Below are positions 50,422 through 59,880 of a DNA stretch of 64,000 bases, piece after piece. The translations under genes and the position numbers were made by a program. The notes beneath the pieces were generated by a model, which was given only the letters and a program-made list of their open reading frames with translations, ran no database searches and had not been told where the DNA came from. The stretch covers positions 2,046,001 through 2,110,000 of the forward strand of contig NZ_CP071955.1 in NCBI RefSeq assembly GCF_017603965.1, read 5' to 3'. The DNA comes from Xanthomonas fragariae. GTDB lineage: Bacteria; Pseudomonadota; Gammaproteobacteria; Xanthomonadales; Xanthomonadaceae. Numbering within the stretch: the stretch's first letter is position 1; every line of letters begins with the position of its first letter.

Positions 50422-51507
50422 ATGACGCCTGAATTCGGCCATATCGCACTAATCCTGGCATTACTGCTGTCGCTTGCTCAAGGCGTGTTGCCGCTGATCG
50501 GTGTCTGGCGCGGCAACACCGCGTTGATAGGTATCGCGCGGCCTGCGGCGGTGGGTCAAGCGGTGTTTGTGTGGATGGCGTTCGGCCTGCCCGCGTGGTT
50601 GCTGCTCTGGCTGGATTTTTCGGTGCGTTCTGTTGCCGACAACGCCAACATCGCCCTGCCCTGGTATTACCGGTTTGCCGCGGTGTGGGGCGCGCACGAA
50701 GGCTCGTTGCTGCTGTGGATCGCCATACTCGCCACCTGGACGCTGTTGCTGGCGGCCTTCAGCCGGCATCTGCCCCAGCACCTTGCCGCTCGTGTCCTGA
50801 CGGTGTTGGAGCTGGTTTCGGTAGGCTTTCTGGCTTTAATCCTGCGGACCTCCAACCCATTCGGGCGGCTGTCGCCGATTCCCTTAGATGGCAACGAACT
50901 CAATCCGGTGCTGCAGGATCCGGGCATGACCTTCCACCCCCCGGTGCTGTATATCGGCTACGTTGGTTTCTCGGTGGCATTCGCGTTTACGGTGGCGGCG
51001 TTGCTGGGCGGCGAACTGGAACAGGCCTGGGTGCGCTGGGCAAGGCCATGGACCAACCTGGCCTGGGCCTGCCTTACCGCCGGCATCGTCGCCGACAGTT
51101 GGTGGGCCTATGCTGAACTGGGCTGGGGCGGCTGGGGGTTCTGTCACCCTGTGGAAAACGCCAGCTTCATGCCGTGGCTGGTCGGCACCGCCCTGATCCA
51201 CACCCAGGCCGTCACCGAAAGCATTGAGCGGATCCAGACCGAATCGGCGATCGATCCCAGCGTCACGCGCGATTTGTATGTGGCACTCGGCGAACCGCTG
51301 GACGATCAGCACATCGAATACGAGTGGACGCTGCGGTTGTATTACAAACCCTTCATTCGCTGGATCTGGGCCGGTGGTCTTTTGACGATGATGGCTGGCG
51401 TTGTCAGCGCCGGCGCACGCCGTTTCCGTGCGCCGGTTACTGCGGACAAGGCAGCCACCTCGTCGGCACACGACGCGTTTGTCATCGCACAGGAATCGCA
51501 CCCGTGA
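50422..51507 (+). pseudogene. ccmF: ccmF with internal deletion and lost WWD signature
   Basis: Heme lyase component of system I cytochrome c maturation, normally about 650 residues with some 14 helices. Here the frame is open but only 361 residues long. The N-terminal half to PWLVGTALIHTQAVTE is recognisable, then about 270-290 residues are missing and the sequence resumes near the C-terminus at AIDPSVTRDLYVALGEPLDD and ends after KPFIRWIWAGGLLTMMAG. The diagnostic tryptophan motif, usually GGWWFWDPVEN, reads GGWGFCHPVEN, so two Trp and the Asp have been replaced. A protein could be translated, but heme lyase activity is very unlikely. The start at 50422 follows the ccmE remnant. Confidence 0.88.
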
Positions 51508-51912
51508 ATCGCATGCTGCCCTTGCTGGGGCTTTTTGTTGCCGGCGGCACTGTTCGGCTTTGGCACCTACTGGACGATGCAGCACACCCTGCGCGATGTG
51601 CCCTCGCCGTTGATCGGCGAACCGGCACCGGCGTTCTCGTTGCCGCGGCTGGATCAGCCCGAGCTACGCATCAGCCGCGAGCAACTGCTGGGCAAGCCCT
51701 GCTTGATCAATGTGTTCGGCAGCTGGTGCGCCGAATGCGTGCACGAACATCCTGTACTGATGGCGCAGGCCAGCCGGCTCGGCGTGCCGGAAAGTTTCCT
51801 GATCGACGCGCAAGGCCCGATCCGCTACAAGCACATCGGCGTGCTCACGCCCGATGTTATCGACGACGAGTTGCTGCCCGCCATCGCCGCGCGACCCAAG
51901 GGCGCACCGTGA
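51504..51912 (+). pseudogene. ccmG: ccmG/dsbE thioredoxin-like protein, frameshifted and internally deleted
   Basis: The GTG start overlaps the ccmF stop (GTGA) and begins MNRMLPLLG, but an extra T in the T-run at 51532-51536 shifts the frame inside the membrane anchor. The correct continuation (LPAALFGFGTYWTMQH) is in the next frame. The thioredoxin fold follows with the active-site pair in GSWCAECVHEHP. About 45 residues are missing between QASRLGVP and ESFLIDAQG. The end KHIGVLTPDVIDDELLPAIAA is normal. The family is about 180-190 residues; about 135 remain. An internal ATG at 51535 could still produce a soluble fragment. Confidence 0.85.
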
Positions 51913-52361
51913 TGCCGTGGCGGCGTCAACTGCGCTTGATCGTGCTGTTGCTGCAAGGCGTGATGCTCGCGCCACCACTGGCTGCGCAGGCGGTGGCCCC
52001 GTTACCGTTCAAGAACCGCAGCGATGCAGCACGCTATCAACGGTTGACAGCGCAGCCCCGTTGCCTGGTGTGTCAGAACGAGAACCTGGCCGACTCCAAT
52101 GCCGAGCTGGCGCGCGATCTGCGCCATCAGGTATTTGCCCAACTCCAGGCCGGCAAGAGCGACACGCAGATCAAGCAGTACATGGTCGATCGCTATTCGG
52201 ACTTCGTGTTGTACGACCTGCCGGTCAAGCGCGGCACCTGGCTGCTGTGGTTCGTGCCGTTGTTGGTGCTGGGTGCGGGTGCGGGCGTGGTGATCCATAC
52301 AGTGCGCAAACGTGCGTGCGCCGGCACGCCAGTGGCGCCCCAAGCAGAGGAACAGTGGTGA
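51912..52361 (+). CDS. ccmH: Cytochrome c maturation protein CcmH (thiol-disulfide oxidoreductase)
   Basis: A 149-residue protein with a signal peptide-like start (LRLIVLLLQGVMLAPPLAA), the three-helix domain with the redox pair in QPRCLVCQNENLADSNAEL, YMVDRYSDFVLYDLPVK, and a C-terminal transmembrane helix (LLWFVPLLVLGAGAGVVI). All family hallmarks are present. In system I it reduces the apocytochrome heme-binding cysteines together with CcmG. The ATG overlaps the ccmG stop by one base (TGATG). It is the only member of this cluster that seems entirely intact, although its partners are broken. Confidence 0.92.
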   Translation: MPWRRQLRLIVLLLQGVMLAPPLAAQAVAPLPFKNRSDAARYQRLTAQPRCLVCQNENLADSNAELARDLRHQVFAQLQAGKSDTQIKQYMVDRYSDFVLYDLPVKRGTWLLWFVPLLVLGAGAGVVIHTVRKRACAGTPVAPQAEEQW

Positions 52362-53071
52362 TGACAGTTTTCTATTTCGCAAGCGCGACAATGGTGGTGA
52401 TTGCGCTGCTGTTGTGGCTGATGCCGCTGGTGCGCCAACCCACGCGCAATGGCGATGCACGCTACACATTGCCGATTCTATTGGTGCTCGGCTTGCCGAT
52501 CGCCACGGCCGGTCTGTATCGGCTGGTCGGTGCGCCGGATGCGATCGCACGGCGTGTGTACGCGGCGGCGCAGTCCACTGCGCAAACCGTAGCCACACCC
52601 TCTTCCACTGCCGGTGGTGAGCAAACGCAGGCCACCCACGCTCCCGATGATGCGCAGGAGCAGGCGTTGGAATCATGGATGCAGCAGGCCAAAGCGCACG
52701 AGCAGGAAAATCGCCCCGCCGACGCACGCCAGGCCTACGCGCAAGCGCTCAAGATTGCACCCGACATCAGTGCCGCCATCGTCGGCTGGGTGGCGGCAGA
52801 CATGGCAACGCGCAGCGACTTCGCTATCGATGCCGCCTCACGCACACGTCTGCAACAGGTGGTCGCACGCGAACCGGGCAATCAACGCGGTCTGTGGCTG
52901 CTCGGCATCAGCGACTTCCAGCAGCACGATTACAGCGCCGCCACCGAACATTGGCGCCACCTGCATGGCTTGCTGGACGCCGGCTCGCCGATGCAGAAAG
53001 CCGTAGCCGACAAGATCGCCGTGGCGGAATCGATGGCCAGTGCGCGTCAGTCAAAGTGTGCCTCGCACTGA
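52361..53071 (+). CDS. ccmI: CcmI-like TPR protein of cytochrome c maturation
   Basis: A 236-residue protein with two N-terminal membrane helices (TMVVIALLLWLMPLV and TLPILLVLGLPIATAGLYRL) and a TPR region (AHEQENRPADARQAYAQALKI, GLWLLGISDFQQHDYSAATEHW). CcmI presents apocytochrome c to the lyase. It is shorter than many homologues (about 300 or more), and the passage from KIAPDISAAIVG to DFAIDAASRTRLQQV looks abrupt, so an internal in-frame deletion is possible. The start overlaps the ccmH stop by one base. From 53072 to 53305 follows an AT-richer stretch with no supported gene. Confidence 0.75.
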   Translation: MTVFYFASATMVVIALLLWLMPLVRQPTRNGDARYTLPILLVLGLPIATAGLYRLVGAPDAIARRVYAAAQSTAQTVATPSSTAGGEQTQATHAPDDAQEQALESWMQQAKAHEQENRPADARQAYAQALKIAPDISAAIVGWVAADMATRSDFAIDAASRTRLQQVVAREPGNQRGLWLLGISDFQQHDYSAATEHWRHLHGLLDAGSPMQKAVADKIAVAESMASARQSKCASH

Positions 53072-53305
53072 GCGCAATGGCGGGATGGGTTTGAGTAAAA
53101 GTGTTAATTCGTCTCTTCTGTAAAACCCCCAACATCCAATCGCCGCAACGCTTTGATGGTTTCAGGTGCGTAGCAGAACTAGCAGTTTTCGTGACGTTGA
53201 GCACTGGTTTCTGGCCATTTGCGCCGACAGAAAAACTATTACCCCCCCCGATGGGACGTTTATCCAAAATCGGCGCGGCGCCGTGCTTTGAAATGTAGAT
53301 TTTAT

Positions 53306-53454
53306 TTAGAGCGGCTAACAAAACGTAGCGAGCAATCGTCAGGTGGGTGCGGACGGCACGGAGGAACCGGAGTGTACGCGTGGTACATGCCGATTCCGAG
53401 CACCGGCCGCGCCCGCCTGACGGTGAGCGCAGTCGTTTTGTTAACCGCTCTTAG
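53306..53454. repeat. MITE-like palindromic element, copy 3 (best preserved)
   Basis: The terminal inverted repeats AGAGCGGCTAACAAAACG and CGTTTTGTTAACCGCTCT match at 17 of 18 positions. The second-tier arms CGTCAGGTGGGTGCGG and CCGCGCCCGCCTGACG pair at 14 of 16. The centre TGTAC, GCGTG, GTACA lies inside GGAACCGG and CCGATTCC. The whole element can therefore fold into one long interrupted hairpin. It lies between ccmI and the hybrid kinase gene. Confidence 0.92.
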
Positions 53455-53746
53455 TCCTGGTGAAAAATCCTCTTCAAAGCCTTCCCTACTATCGGTGACA
53501 GCTGCGAGGCGCTTGAGGCTTGCCATCCCATCGTCTGCATCCCAGCATGCAGAAACCTGATCCAACGCAGCAACCGGCGCAGGGTGTAGCCGGCAGCATA
53601 GCCGAGCACGTGCGGTCGTTAGTCAGAGCCAGCGCTAGACATAAAAAGCCCCGTAGAGTGAACGCGACAGAGCGATGCCGCACGCCTCGCGAGGCGTTTA
53701 TCAATCGCGCAAGTGTGCTGCTATTCCATCTGCACGCGGGTCTGAC
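53455..53746. other. Intergenic region without supported gene
   Basis: The stretch between the third MITE-like copy and the hybrid kinase. A short minus-strand frame near 53470-53560 reads WDADDGMASLKRLAAVTDS, possibly a gene relic, but nothing flanking supports it. CGCCTCGCGAGGCG near 53683 is a 14-bp palindrome of unknown meaning. Confidence 0.3.
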
Positions 53747-55858
53747 CTACGACGAAGGCCCCAACATCTCATGCAGCTTTCCGCTGAACTCGCCCAGCGT
53801 GAATGGCTTGATGATCATGCTCATGCCTTCGGCAAGAAATTCACCGCGGGCGCGCGCAGTCTCAGCGTAGCCAGTCATGAAGATCACCGGTAGATCGCGA
53901 CGTGATTCCCTCGCGATCTCTGCCAACTGGCGTCCATTGAGCCCAGGCAGCCCGACATCGGTGACCAGCAAATCGATCCGTCGCGGCGAGGCCAGAATCG
54001 GCAGTGCCGCGACGGCATCGGCGACCACGTCAGTCTGGTAGCCCAGCTCGTTGAGCAGCTCGGTCACCAACAGCCGCACTTGTTCGTCGTCTTCCACCAC
54101 CAGCACCTGCTGGCCCTGGCCCTGCCCGGCCACCACCGCACCGGCTTGCGGCTGAGGCAACGCACTGTGCGGGCTCACGCCGGCCGGCAGGTACAGGCTG
54201 ACCGTGGTGCCCACGCCGATCTGCGACTCTACCCACACCTGTCCATTGGACTGCTGCATGAAGCCGTAGATCATCGACATGCCCAGGCCGGTGCCCTGCC
54301 CGATGGGTTTGGTCGTGTAAAACGGCTCGAACACGCGTTCGAGCACATCAACCGGCATGCCGGTACCGGTGTCGGTCACCGACACCACTGCGTAATTACC
54401 CGGCGGCAGGGTAACGCCGCGACCGAGTTCGAGTGGCTGATCTTCTACTTGCAGATGCCGCGTTGCGATGCGCAACTGCCCACCATCGGGCATTGCATCG
54501 CGCGCGTTGATGGCCAGATTGAGCAATGCGCTTTCCAGCTGATTTTCATCGACGTAGGCCTGCGGCAGATCTGCCTGCAGATCGGTTTCCAGACGCACCG
54601 ACTCGCCTAAGGTGCGCGCCAGCAATTCCTGCAGCGACCCCACCAGATCGTTCAAATGCAGATGCCGCGCTTCCAGCGATTGCCGGCGCGAAAACGCGAG
54701 CAGGCGCTGGGTCAATGCAGCTGCGCGCAAGGCCGATGCCGAGGCCACATCCAGGAAGCGCCCCAGCCCCTCGGTGCGGCCCTGATCGATGCGCAGCCGC
54801 GCCAGATCCAACGCCGACAAAATTCCGGTCAACATATTGTTGAAATCGTGTGCGATACCGCCAGTCAGCTGGCCCACCGCTTCCATCTTCTGCGCCTGGC
54901 GCAGTGCAGCCTCGCTGGATTCGCGCGCCAGCATCTGCTGCTGCAACTCGGCAGTACGCTCGGCAACCTTGACCTCGAGCAGGTTGGCCTGCTGCTGGAT
55001 CGATTCCATCGCCAACGCGCGTGCCGTCACATCGGTCGCAAACACATGAAAGCCATCGACCTTGCCATCCGCATCGAAGCGCGGCATGTAGCGAATCTCC
55101 GCATCGCGGCGACGCCCGTCGGCGTGCGGCCAGCTCGCTTCCACGGTCAATGCCTGCCCCGCCAGTGCGGCGTCGACCCAGGCACGGCGCTCGGCAACCA
55201 CGTCCGGGCCGACCACCTCCAATAATGACCGCCCGATCACATCCGAAGGCGGGATGCCGATCCAATCCTCGTACGAACGATTGGCAAAGCGATACACCAG
55301 ATTCTTGTCGATGAAGACGATCAGCACCGGCAACGCATCGGTAACGCGACGCAGCTCGGCCTCGCTCAGTGCCAGTGCGGCCTGGCTTTCGGCGAGCTGC
55401 GCCATCTGGTCGCGAATCACGAACTGCTTCTGCCGCGAGCGCAATGCGGTGGAGATCGCACTCAGCAACGAGGCCGAACTCAGCGGCCGCTCCAGCTCGA
55501 TGACGTTGGTCATCTCGGCCGGCAGGCTGGCTTGCCGCCCGCTACGCGTGCCGAGCGGCGCACGCAACAACACGAACGGAATATCCGACCACGCGGCCTG
55601 GCCCTGCAAGATATGCGAGAGCTGGTGCAGATCGCCGCCGACCACTTCTTCGGTCAACACCACCACACCCGAGGTTTCGAGCAGATCGTCCGCCAATGCA
55701 GCAAGCGCGGCATAGACCCTGCGCGTCAGTCCACGCTGGCCGACAATGTCGGCAATGGTTTCCGCATCGCGGCCGAATGGCGCGATGATATGGACGATCG
55801 AGCCGTCCGGATCACAGCTGGTCAAGTCGACGATCCAGCAACGGCGCATCGTCTCCAA
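53747..55858 (-). CDS. Hybrid histidine kinase with receiver-like N-terminus and PAS domain, partner of KaiC-like protein
   Basis: Of the 703 residues, 1-140 look like a degenerate receiver fold without a clear phospho-Asp. Residues 165-285 form a PAS domain (LPVLIVFIDKNLVYRFANRS). A coiled coil leads into the HisKA helix GQLTGGIAHDFNNMLTGIL with His337. The ATPase domain has NLAINARDAMPDGG, DTGTGMP and GQGTGLGMSMIYGF. The last 115 residues are a receiver (VVEDDEQVRLLV, LLVTDVGLPGLNG with the phospho-Asp, MTGYAE, IIKPF). All catalytic residues are present. The predicted start lies 47 bases inside the upstream KaiC-like gene, so translation is coupled. No DNA-binding regulator is nearby; its output is unknown. 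Confidence 0.92.
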   Translation of the reverse strand: METMRRCWIVDLTSCDPDGSIVHIIAPFGRDAETIADIVGQRGLTRRVYAALAALADDLLETSGVVVLTEEVVGGDLHQLSHILQGQAAWSDIPFVLLRAPLGTRSGRQASLPAEMTNVIELERPLSSASLLSAISTALRSRQKQFVIRDQMAQLAESQAALALSEAELRRVTDALPVLIVFIDKNLVYRFANRSYEDWIGIPPSDVIGRSLLEVVGPDVVAERRAWVDAALAGQALTVEASWPHADGRRRDAEIRYMPRFDADGKVDGFHVFATDVTARALAMESIQQQANLLEVKVAERTAELQQQMLARESSEAALRQAQKMEAVGQLTGGIAHDFNNMLTGILSALDLARLRIDQGRTEGLGRFLDVASASALRAAALTQRLLAFSRRQSLEARHLHLNDLVGSLQELLARTLGESVRLETDLQADLPQAYVDENQLESALLNLAINARDAMPDGGQLRIATRHLQVEDQPLELGRGVTLPPGNYAVVSVTDTGTGMPVDVLERVFEPFYTTKPIGQGTGLGMSMIYGFMQQSNGQVWVESQIGVGTTVSLYLPAGVSPHSALPQPQAGAVVAGQGQGQQVLVVEDDEQVRLLVTELLNELGYQTDVVADAVAALPILASPRRIDLLVTDVGLPGLNGRQLAEIARESRRDLPVIFMTGYAETARARGEFLAEGMSMIIKPFTLGEFSGKLHEMLGPSS

Positions 55859-57326
55859 TGAACTGTGGAGTACCGGTCAGCACACCGTGGAATTTTTCCA
55901 GCGGCTCGCTCAGGTGGATACCACTGTCGCCGATACGCAACTCTCGGATCGAATCCTCATGCGCACCGCTGCGGTTCTTGATCACCGACAAGGCCTTGCG
56001 AATGCGTCCCTTCGCTTCGAAGAAGCGGAACAGGATGACGGTGTCGGCCAGATAGGAGATGTTGAGGTTGCCGGTCGACATGGTGCCGACCAGACCGTGC
56101 TGCGGGCTGATCAAGAACGTGGTGACGCCAATCTGATTGAGATAAGACAGCAACTCGTGCATCTGCAGCATCAGCTGCTTTTCCTGCGGCATCGACGACA
56201 GGTAGCCGTTGAGACTGTCGATTACCAGCATACGGCAGTTGCGCTCTTCCACGCTGGCACGCACTGCCCAGGCGAACTCGCCTGGGGTCAGCTCGGCCGG
56301 GTCCATCTGATGCAGTTCCAGCAAGCCCGAATCCAGGTGCTTGCGCAGATCCATGCCCAGGCTTTCGGCGCGCGTCAGCAACGTTCCAGTTCGCTCGTCG
56401 AATTCCAGGATGCAGCAGTGCTCGCCACGCTCGCAGGCCGCAGTGACGTACTGCAGCGCGATATTGGTCTTGCCCGAACCGGACGGCCCGGTCAGCAGCG
56501 TGCTGGTGCCGCGCAATGGGCCGCCGTACAACAGCGCATCGATGCCTTCCACGCCGCTGGACACCTTGTCGGCGATAAACCGCACGTGGTGGTCGGACGC
56601 GATCAGGCGCGGATAGATCCGCATGCCGCCGGTGGTGATGGTCAGATCGTGATAGCCGGCGATAAAATCCACGCCGCGTAGTTTCTGCACCTGCATGCGC
56701 CGACGTGCCGCACCGAATTCCAGCGTCATGCGCTCCAGCGAGATCACGCCGTGACAGAGGCTGTGCAGATGCGCATCGCGCTCGCCGTTTTCGCCAGTCA
56801 GATCGTCCACCAAGAACACGGTGATATTGCGCGGCGCGAAGAACTGCTTGAGCGCCAACATCTGGCGGCGGTAACGCAATGGATCCTGCGCCAGCAGAAG
56901 CAGTTCGGAAAGCGAATCGAATACCACGCGCGTCGGCTTGACACGATCGACTTCGGACTGGATGAGCTTGATGGTGCCATCGAGCTCCACTTCCCACGGA
57001 TGCAGGATGGACTGCTGACGTCCGTCGCTCAGGAACGCCTCGGCCGAGGCCAGCTCGAAAATATGCAGGCCGTCCAGCGCCCAGTTATGCGAGGCAGCAA
57101 CCTCGTTGAGCTCGTCGATGGTTTCCGACAAGGTCACGTACAGGCAGCTCTCCCCCTTGGCCGCACCGTCAAGCAAGAACTTCAGCGCCACCGTTGTCTT
57201 GCCCGAACCAGGCTGGCCTTCAAGCAAATACAGTCGATTGGGCGGGAGACCCCCGCGGAGAATTCTATCCAGCCCTTCGCTGCCCGTGGTAATGCGCTTT
57301 GCGCTCGTCGGCTTCAAATTTCCCAT
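55812..57326 (-). CDS. Two-domain KaiC-like RecA-superfamily ATPase
   Basis: The 504-residue protein from the ATG at 57326 contains two RecA/KaiC modules. The first has Walker A GQPGSGKT (37-44), YVTLSETIDELNEVA and the Walker B-like VVFDSLSELLLL. The second has Walker A GPSGSGKTN, ILEFDERTGTLLTRAESLG and Walker B MLVIDSLNGYLSSMP. The arrangement is that of KaiC, but kaiA and kaiB are absent, so a circadian oscillator is not implied. In other bacteria such KaiC-type proteins act as ATP-dependent switches for a linked kinase. The conserved SerThr autophosphorylation pair of cyanobacterial KaiC cannot be confirmed by eye. Confidence 0.92.
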   Translation of the reverse strand: MGNLKPTSAKRITTGSEGLDRILRGGLPPNRLYLLEGQPGSGKTTVALKFLLDGAAKGESCLYVTLSETIDELNEVAASHNWALDGLHIFELASAEAFLSDGRQQSILHPWEVELDGTIKLIQSEVDRVKPTRVVFDSLSELLLLAQDPLRYRRQMLALKQFFAPRNITVFLVDDLTGENGERDAHLHSLCHGVISLERMTLEFGAARRRMQVQKLRGVDFIAGYHDLTITTGGMRIYPRLIASDHHVRFIADKVSSGVEGIDALLYGGPLRGTSTLLTGPSGSGKTNIALQYVTAACERGEHCCILEFDERTGTLLTRAESLGMDLRKHLDSGLLELHQMDPAELTPGEFAWAVRASVEERNCRMLVIDSLNGYLSSMPQEKQLMLQMHELLSYLNQIGVTTFLISPQHGLVGTMSTGNLNISYLADTVILFRFFEAKGRIRKALSVIKNRSGAHEDSIRELRIGDSGIHLSEPLEKFHGVLTGTPQFIGDDAPLLDRRLDQL

Positions 57327-57428
57327 AACCCCCAACTTATCACGCGCATGTGAAAGACCGGTGCGCACGACTGAATCGCCGCGACCTTGGCCGACAACGC
57401 GCGACGGCTTTACTCTGCCCTGCCCAGC

Positions 57429-57554
57429 GTGTTCATGACCGGCGACGCAGGCTCCATCGCCAAGCGTGCTGATTTTCTAGACACCGGCATGCGCTTGCCG
57501 ACCAAGCCCTTTTCATTGCGCGACTTGCCGGGCATCGTGCAAACCACGCTGTAA
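57429..57554 (+). pseudogene. C-terminal fragment of a receiver domain
   Basis: In-frame text on the plus strand reads VFMTGDAGSIAKRADFLD, then LPTKPFSLRDLPGIV and a TAA. This is the beta4-alpha4-beta5-alpha5 end of a response-regulator or hybrid-kinase receiver, with the conserved Lys of KPF. Nothing recognisable lies upstream, so it is a relic of a kinase gene. The rest of the 57327-57854 gap contains nothing else I can support. Confidence 0.7.
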
Positions 57555-57854
57555 CCGGAGGCAACCCACACACATCCAAAGCGACGTTTGCACGCACTGC
57601 GGCTGCCACTCCAGCAACTGCACGACACGCCGCTCCAGGTCGACCGCCAGAGACGGGTTGAGGCCCACCCGCACCTGAATCCGGCAGGCGCTGGGGTTTC
57701 AGCTCAAATGATTGGGGTCGCTAACGACTGCATCGAGACACCATCGAAGCAGCGGCGGTTGGGCTGATTCCAGGGGTATCCCGAGCATTTTCGTCTTCCT
57801 GCTGTTGCCGGGACCATCCACGCCTCTGTTAGTCGGATCACCGATCGAACCCTT

Positions 57855-59880
57855 ATGCATTTGTTTTCGAATCTGCGCATTGGTCAGCGCCTGGCTCTGG
57901 GCTTCCTCGCGATCATCGTGCTGATGGTGATCCTCACCGTGGTCGGCATCCAACGCGTCCGCAGCATCGACCAACAGCTCACCGCCATCAACGAGGTCAA
58001 CAGCGTCAAACAACGCTATGCGATCAACTTCCGTGGCAGTGTCCACGACCGCGCGATCGCCTTGCGTGACGTCGTACTGATGGACGATCCGGCACGAGCA
58101 ATCGATCGACAAGCTCGCAGCAGACTATGCGCGCTCTGCGCAGCCGCTCGATGACATGATCGCTGCCTCTTCGGATGCGAAAGAAAAGGCCATCCTCGAG
58201 CAGATCAAGGCCGTCGAGCAGCGCACCATGCCGTTGATTGTTCAGGTGCGCAGGTTCCGCAATGCCGCCGATAAACCGCAGGCAGAACAACGCTTGCTGC
58301 GCGACGCGCGCCCAGCCTTCATCGCTTGGCTGGCCAGTATCGATGCCTTCATCGATCTACAGGAAGCCAAGAACCGCGAGGCCGCCAAAGAAGCCGTGGC
58401 TACCGCGCGCGGCTTTGCGATATTGATGGTGATCTCCACCATCATCGCCTTGTTGCTGGGTGCGGCGATCGCGTTTTTGCTGACACGCAGCGTGGTGCTG
58501 CCGTTGCGCCTGTCGCTACGGTTGGCAGAGCGTATCAACGAAGGCGATCTGCGTAGTCAGGACACTCCGACCTGCGACGACGAATCTGGTCAACTGCTGC
58601 GTGCCATGCAGCAGATGCAGCGTCGCCTGCAGGATGTGATCTCCGCACAGCGCGCCATGGCCGCCCGCCACGACGCCGGTGAGATCAGCTATAGCACCGA
58701 CGCGCAGCGCTTTCCCGGTGAATATGGTGACATGGTGCAAGACACCAACGCCTTGGTGCACGCGCACGTGCAGACCCAGTTGCGCATGACCGAGGTCATG
58801 GGCAACTACGCCATCGGCAACTTCGCACCTGAGATTGAACAGTATCCCGGTGAAAAAACCGCTATCACCGCCACTATGCAGCAAGTCAGACAGAACCTGT
58901 ACGCCATCAACGCACAGATCCAGCAACTTACCCAGGCTGCGTGCGCCGGCAACTTCGCGCTACGTGGCCAACCGGAAAAGTTCGAGCACGACTTCCGCCT
59001 GATGGTCGAAAACCTCAATACCATGATGGCCATTTCAGACACTAATCTGGCCAAGTTCTCCGGCCTGCTACGCTCCATCGCCGAGGGCGATCTGACCGTG
59101 CGCATGTCCGGCAACTTCCATGGCGTGTTCGCCTCGATGCGCGACGATGCCGACAGCACCGTGCACCGCCTTACCGACATCGTCACGCGCATTCAGACCA
59201 CCTCCAACAGCATTAGTTTTGCCGCCGAAGACATCGCTAGCGCCAATCAGGAGCTGGCGCGCCGCAGCGATCGACAAGCCGCTAATCCGGAAGAAACCGC
59301 CGCCTCGATGGAAGAGCTGACCTCAACGGTCAAGCAGAATGCCGAACACGAGGGCCGCGCCAATCAGCTCGCGCTCGGCGCCGCCGCGATCGCCTCGGAA
59401 GGACGCGAGGTGGTCGGCCAGGTCATCGAACAGATGTCCGGCATCGCAGCTTCGTCCAAGCGCATCGCCGACATCATCTCGGTCATCGACGGCATCGCGT
59501 TCCAGACCAACATCCTCGCCCTCAACGCCGCAGTCGAAGCTGCACGCGCCGGCGAACAAGGCCGCGGGTTCGCCGTTGTCGCATCGGAAGTGCGTACCCT
59601 CTCGCACCGCTCCTCTGACGCGGCAAAACAAATCAAACGGCTGATCGACGACTCCGTGCAACGCGTCGCCGATGGCGCCACGCTGGTACGCAAGGCCGGC
59701 ACCACCATGGGCGAGGTCGTCACCAGCGTCCAGCACGTCACCGACATCATTGGCCACATTTCCGCCGCCTCGCAGGAACAAGCCGGCGGCATCGAATTGG
59801 TGGTCAGCGGTGCGGAGCGGGTGATGCGTGGCGCCGACGTGGCTGGCGCCAAGGCAAACGTGCGGCGCACACGCCGTGCC
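57855..59880 (+). pseudogene. Methyl-accepting chemotaxis protein, frameshifted
   Basis: It starts MHLFSNLRIGQRLALGFLAI (first membrane helix) and continues with a four-helix-bundle ligand domain. Near 58100 the frame is lost: the first frame ends at 58154, while [16 protein letters not shown] continues in another. From there a long frame contains the second helix ([23 protein letters not shown]), HAMP and linker domains and the signalling hairpin tip [21 protein letters not shown]. After [11 protein letters not shown] the normal end (DEATQQNAALVEEA) is missing and replaced by unrelated sequence. Two defects, an early frameshift and a scrambled C-terminus, make a working chemoreceptor unlikely. 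It lies convergent to asd. Confidence 0.85.

Noticed and set aside
53683..53697. 14-bp palindrome CGCCTCGCGAGGCG as an operator
   Set aside because: It is not positioned before a supported start codon, and GC-rich palindromes of this length arise by chance.
55812..57326. A circadian clock, suggested by the KaiC-like protein
   Set aside because: No kaiA or kaiB is present, and KaiC-like ATPases are widespread in bacteria without clocks.
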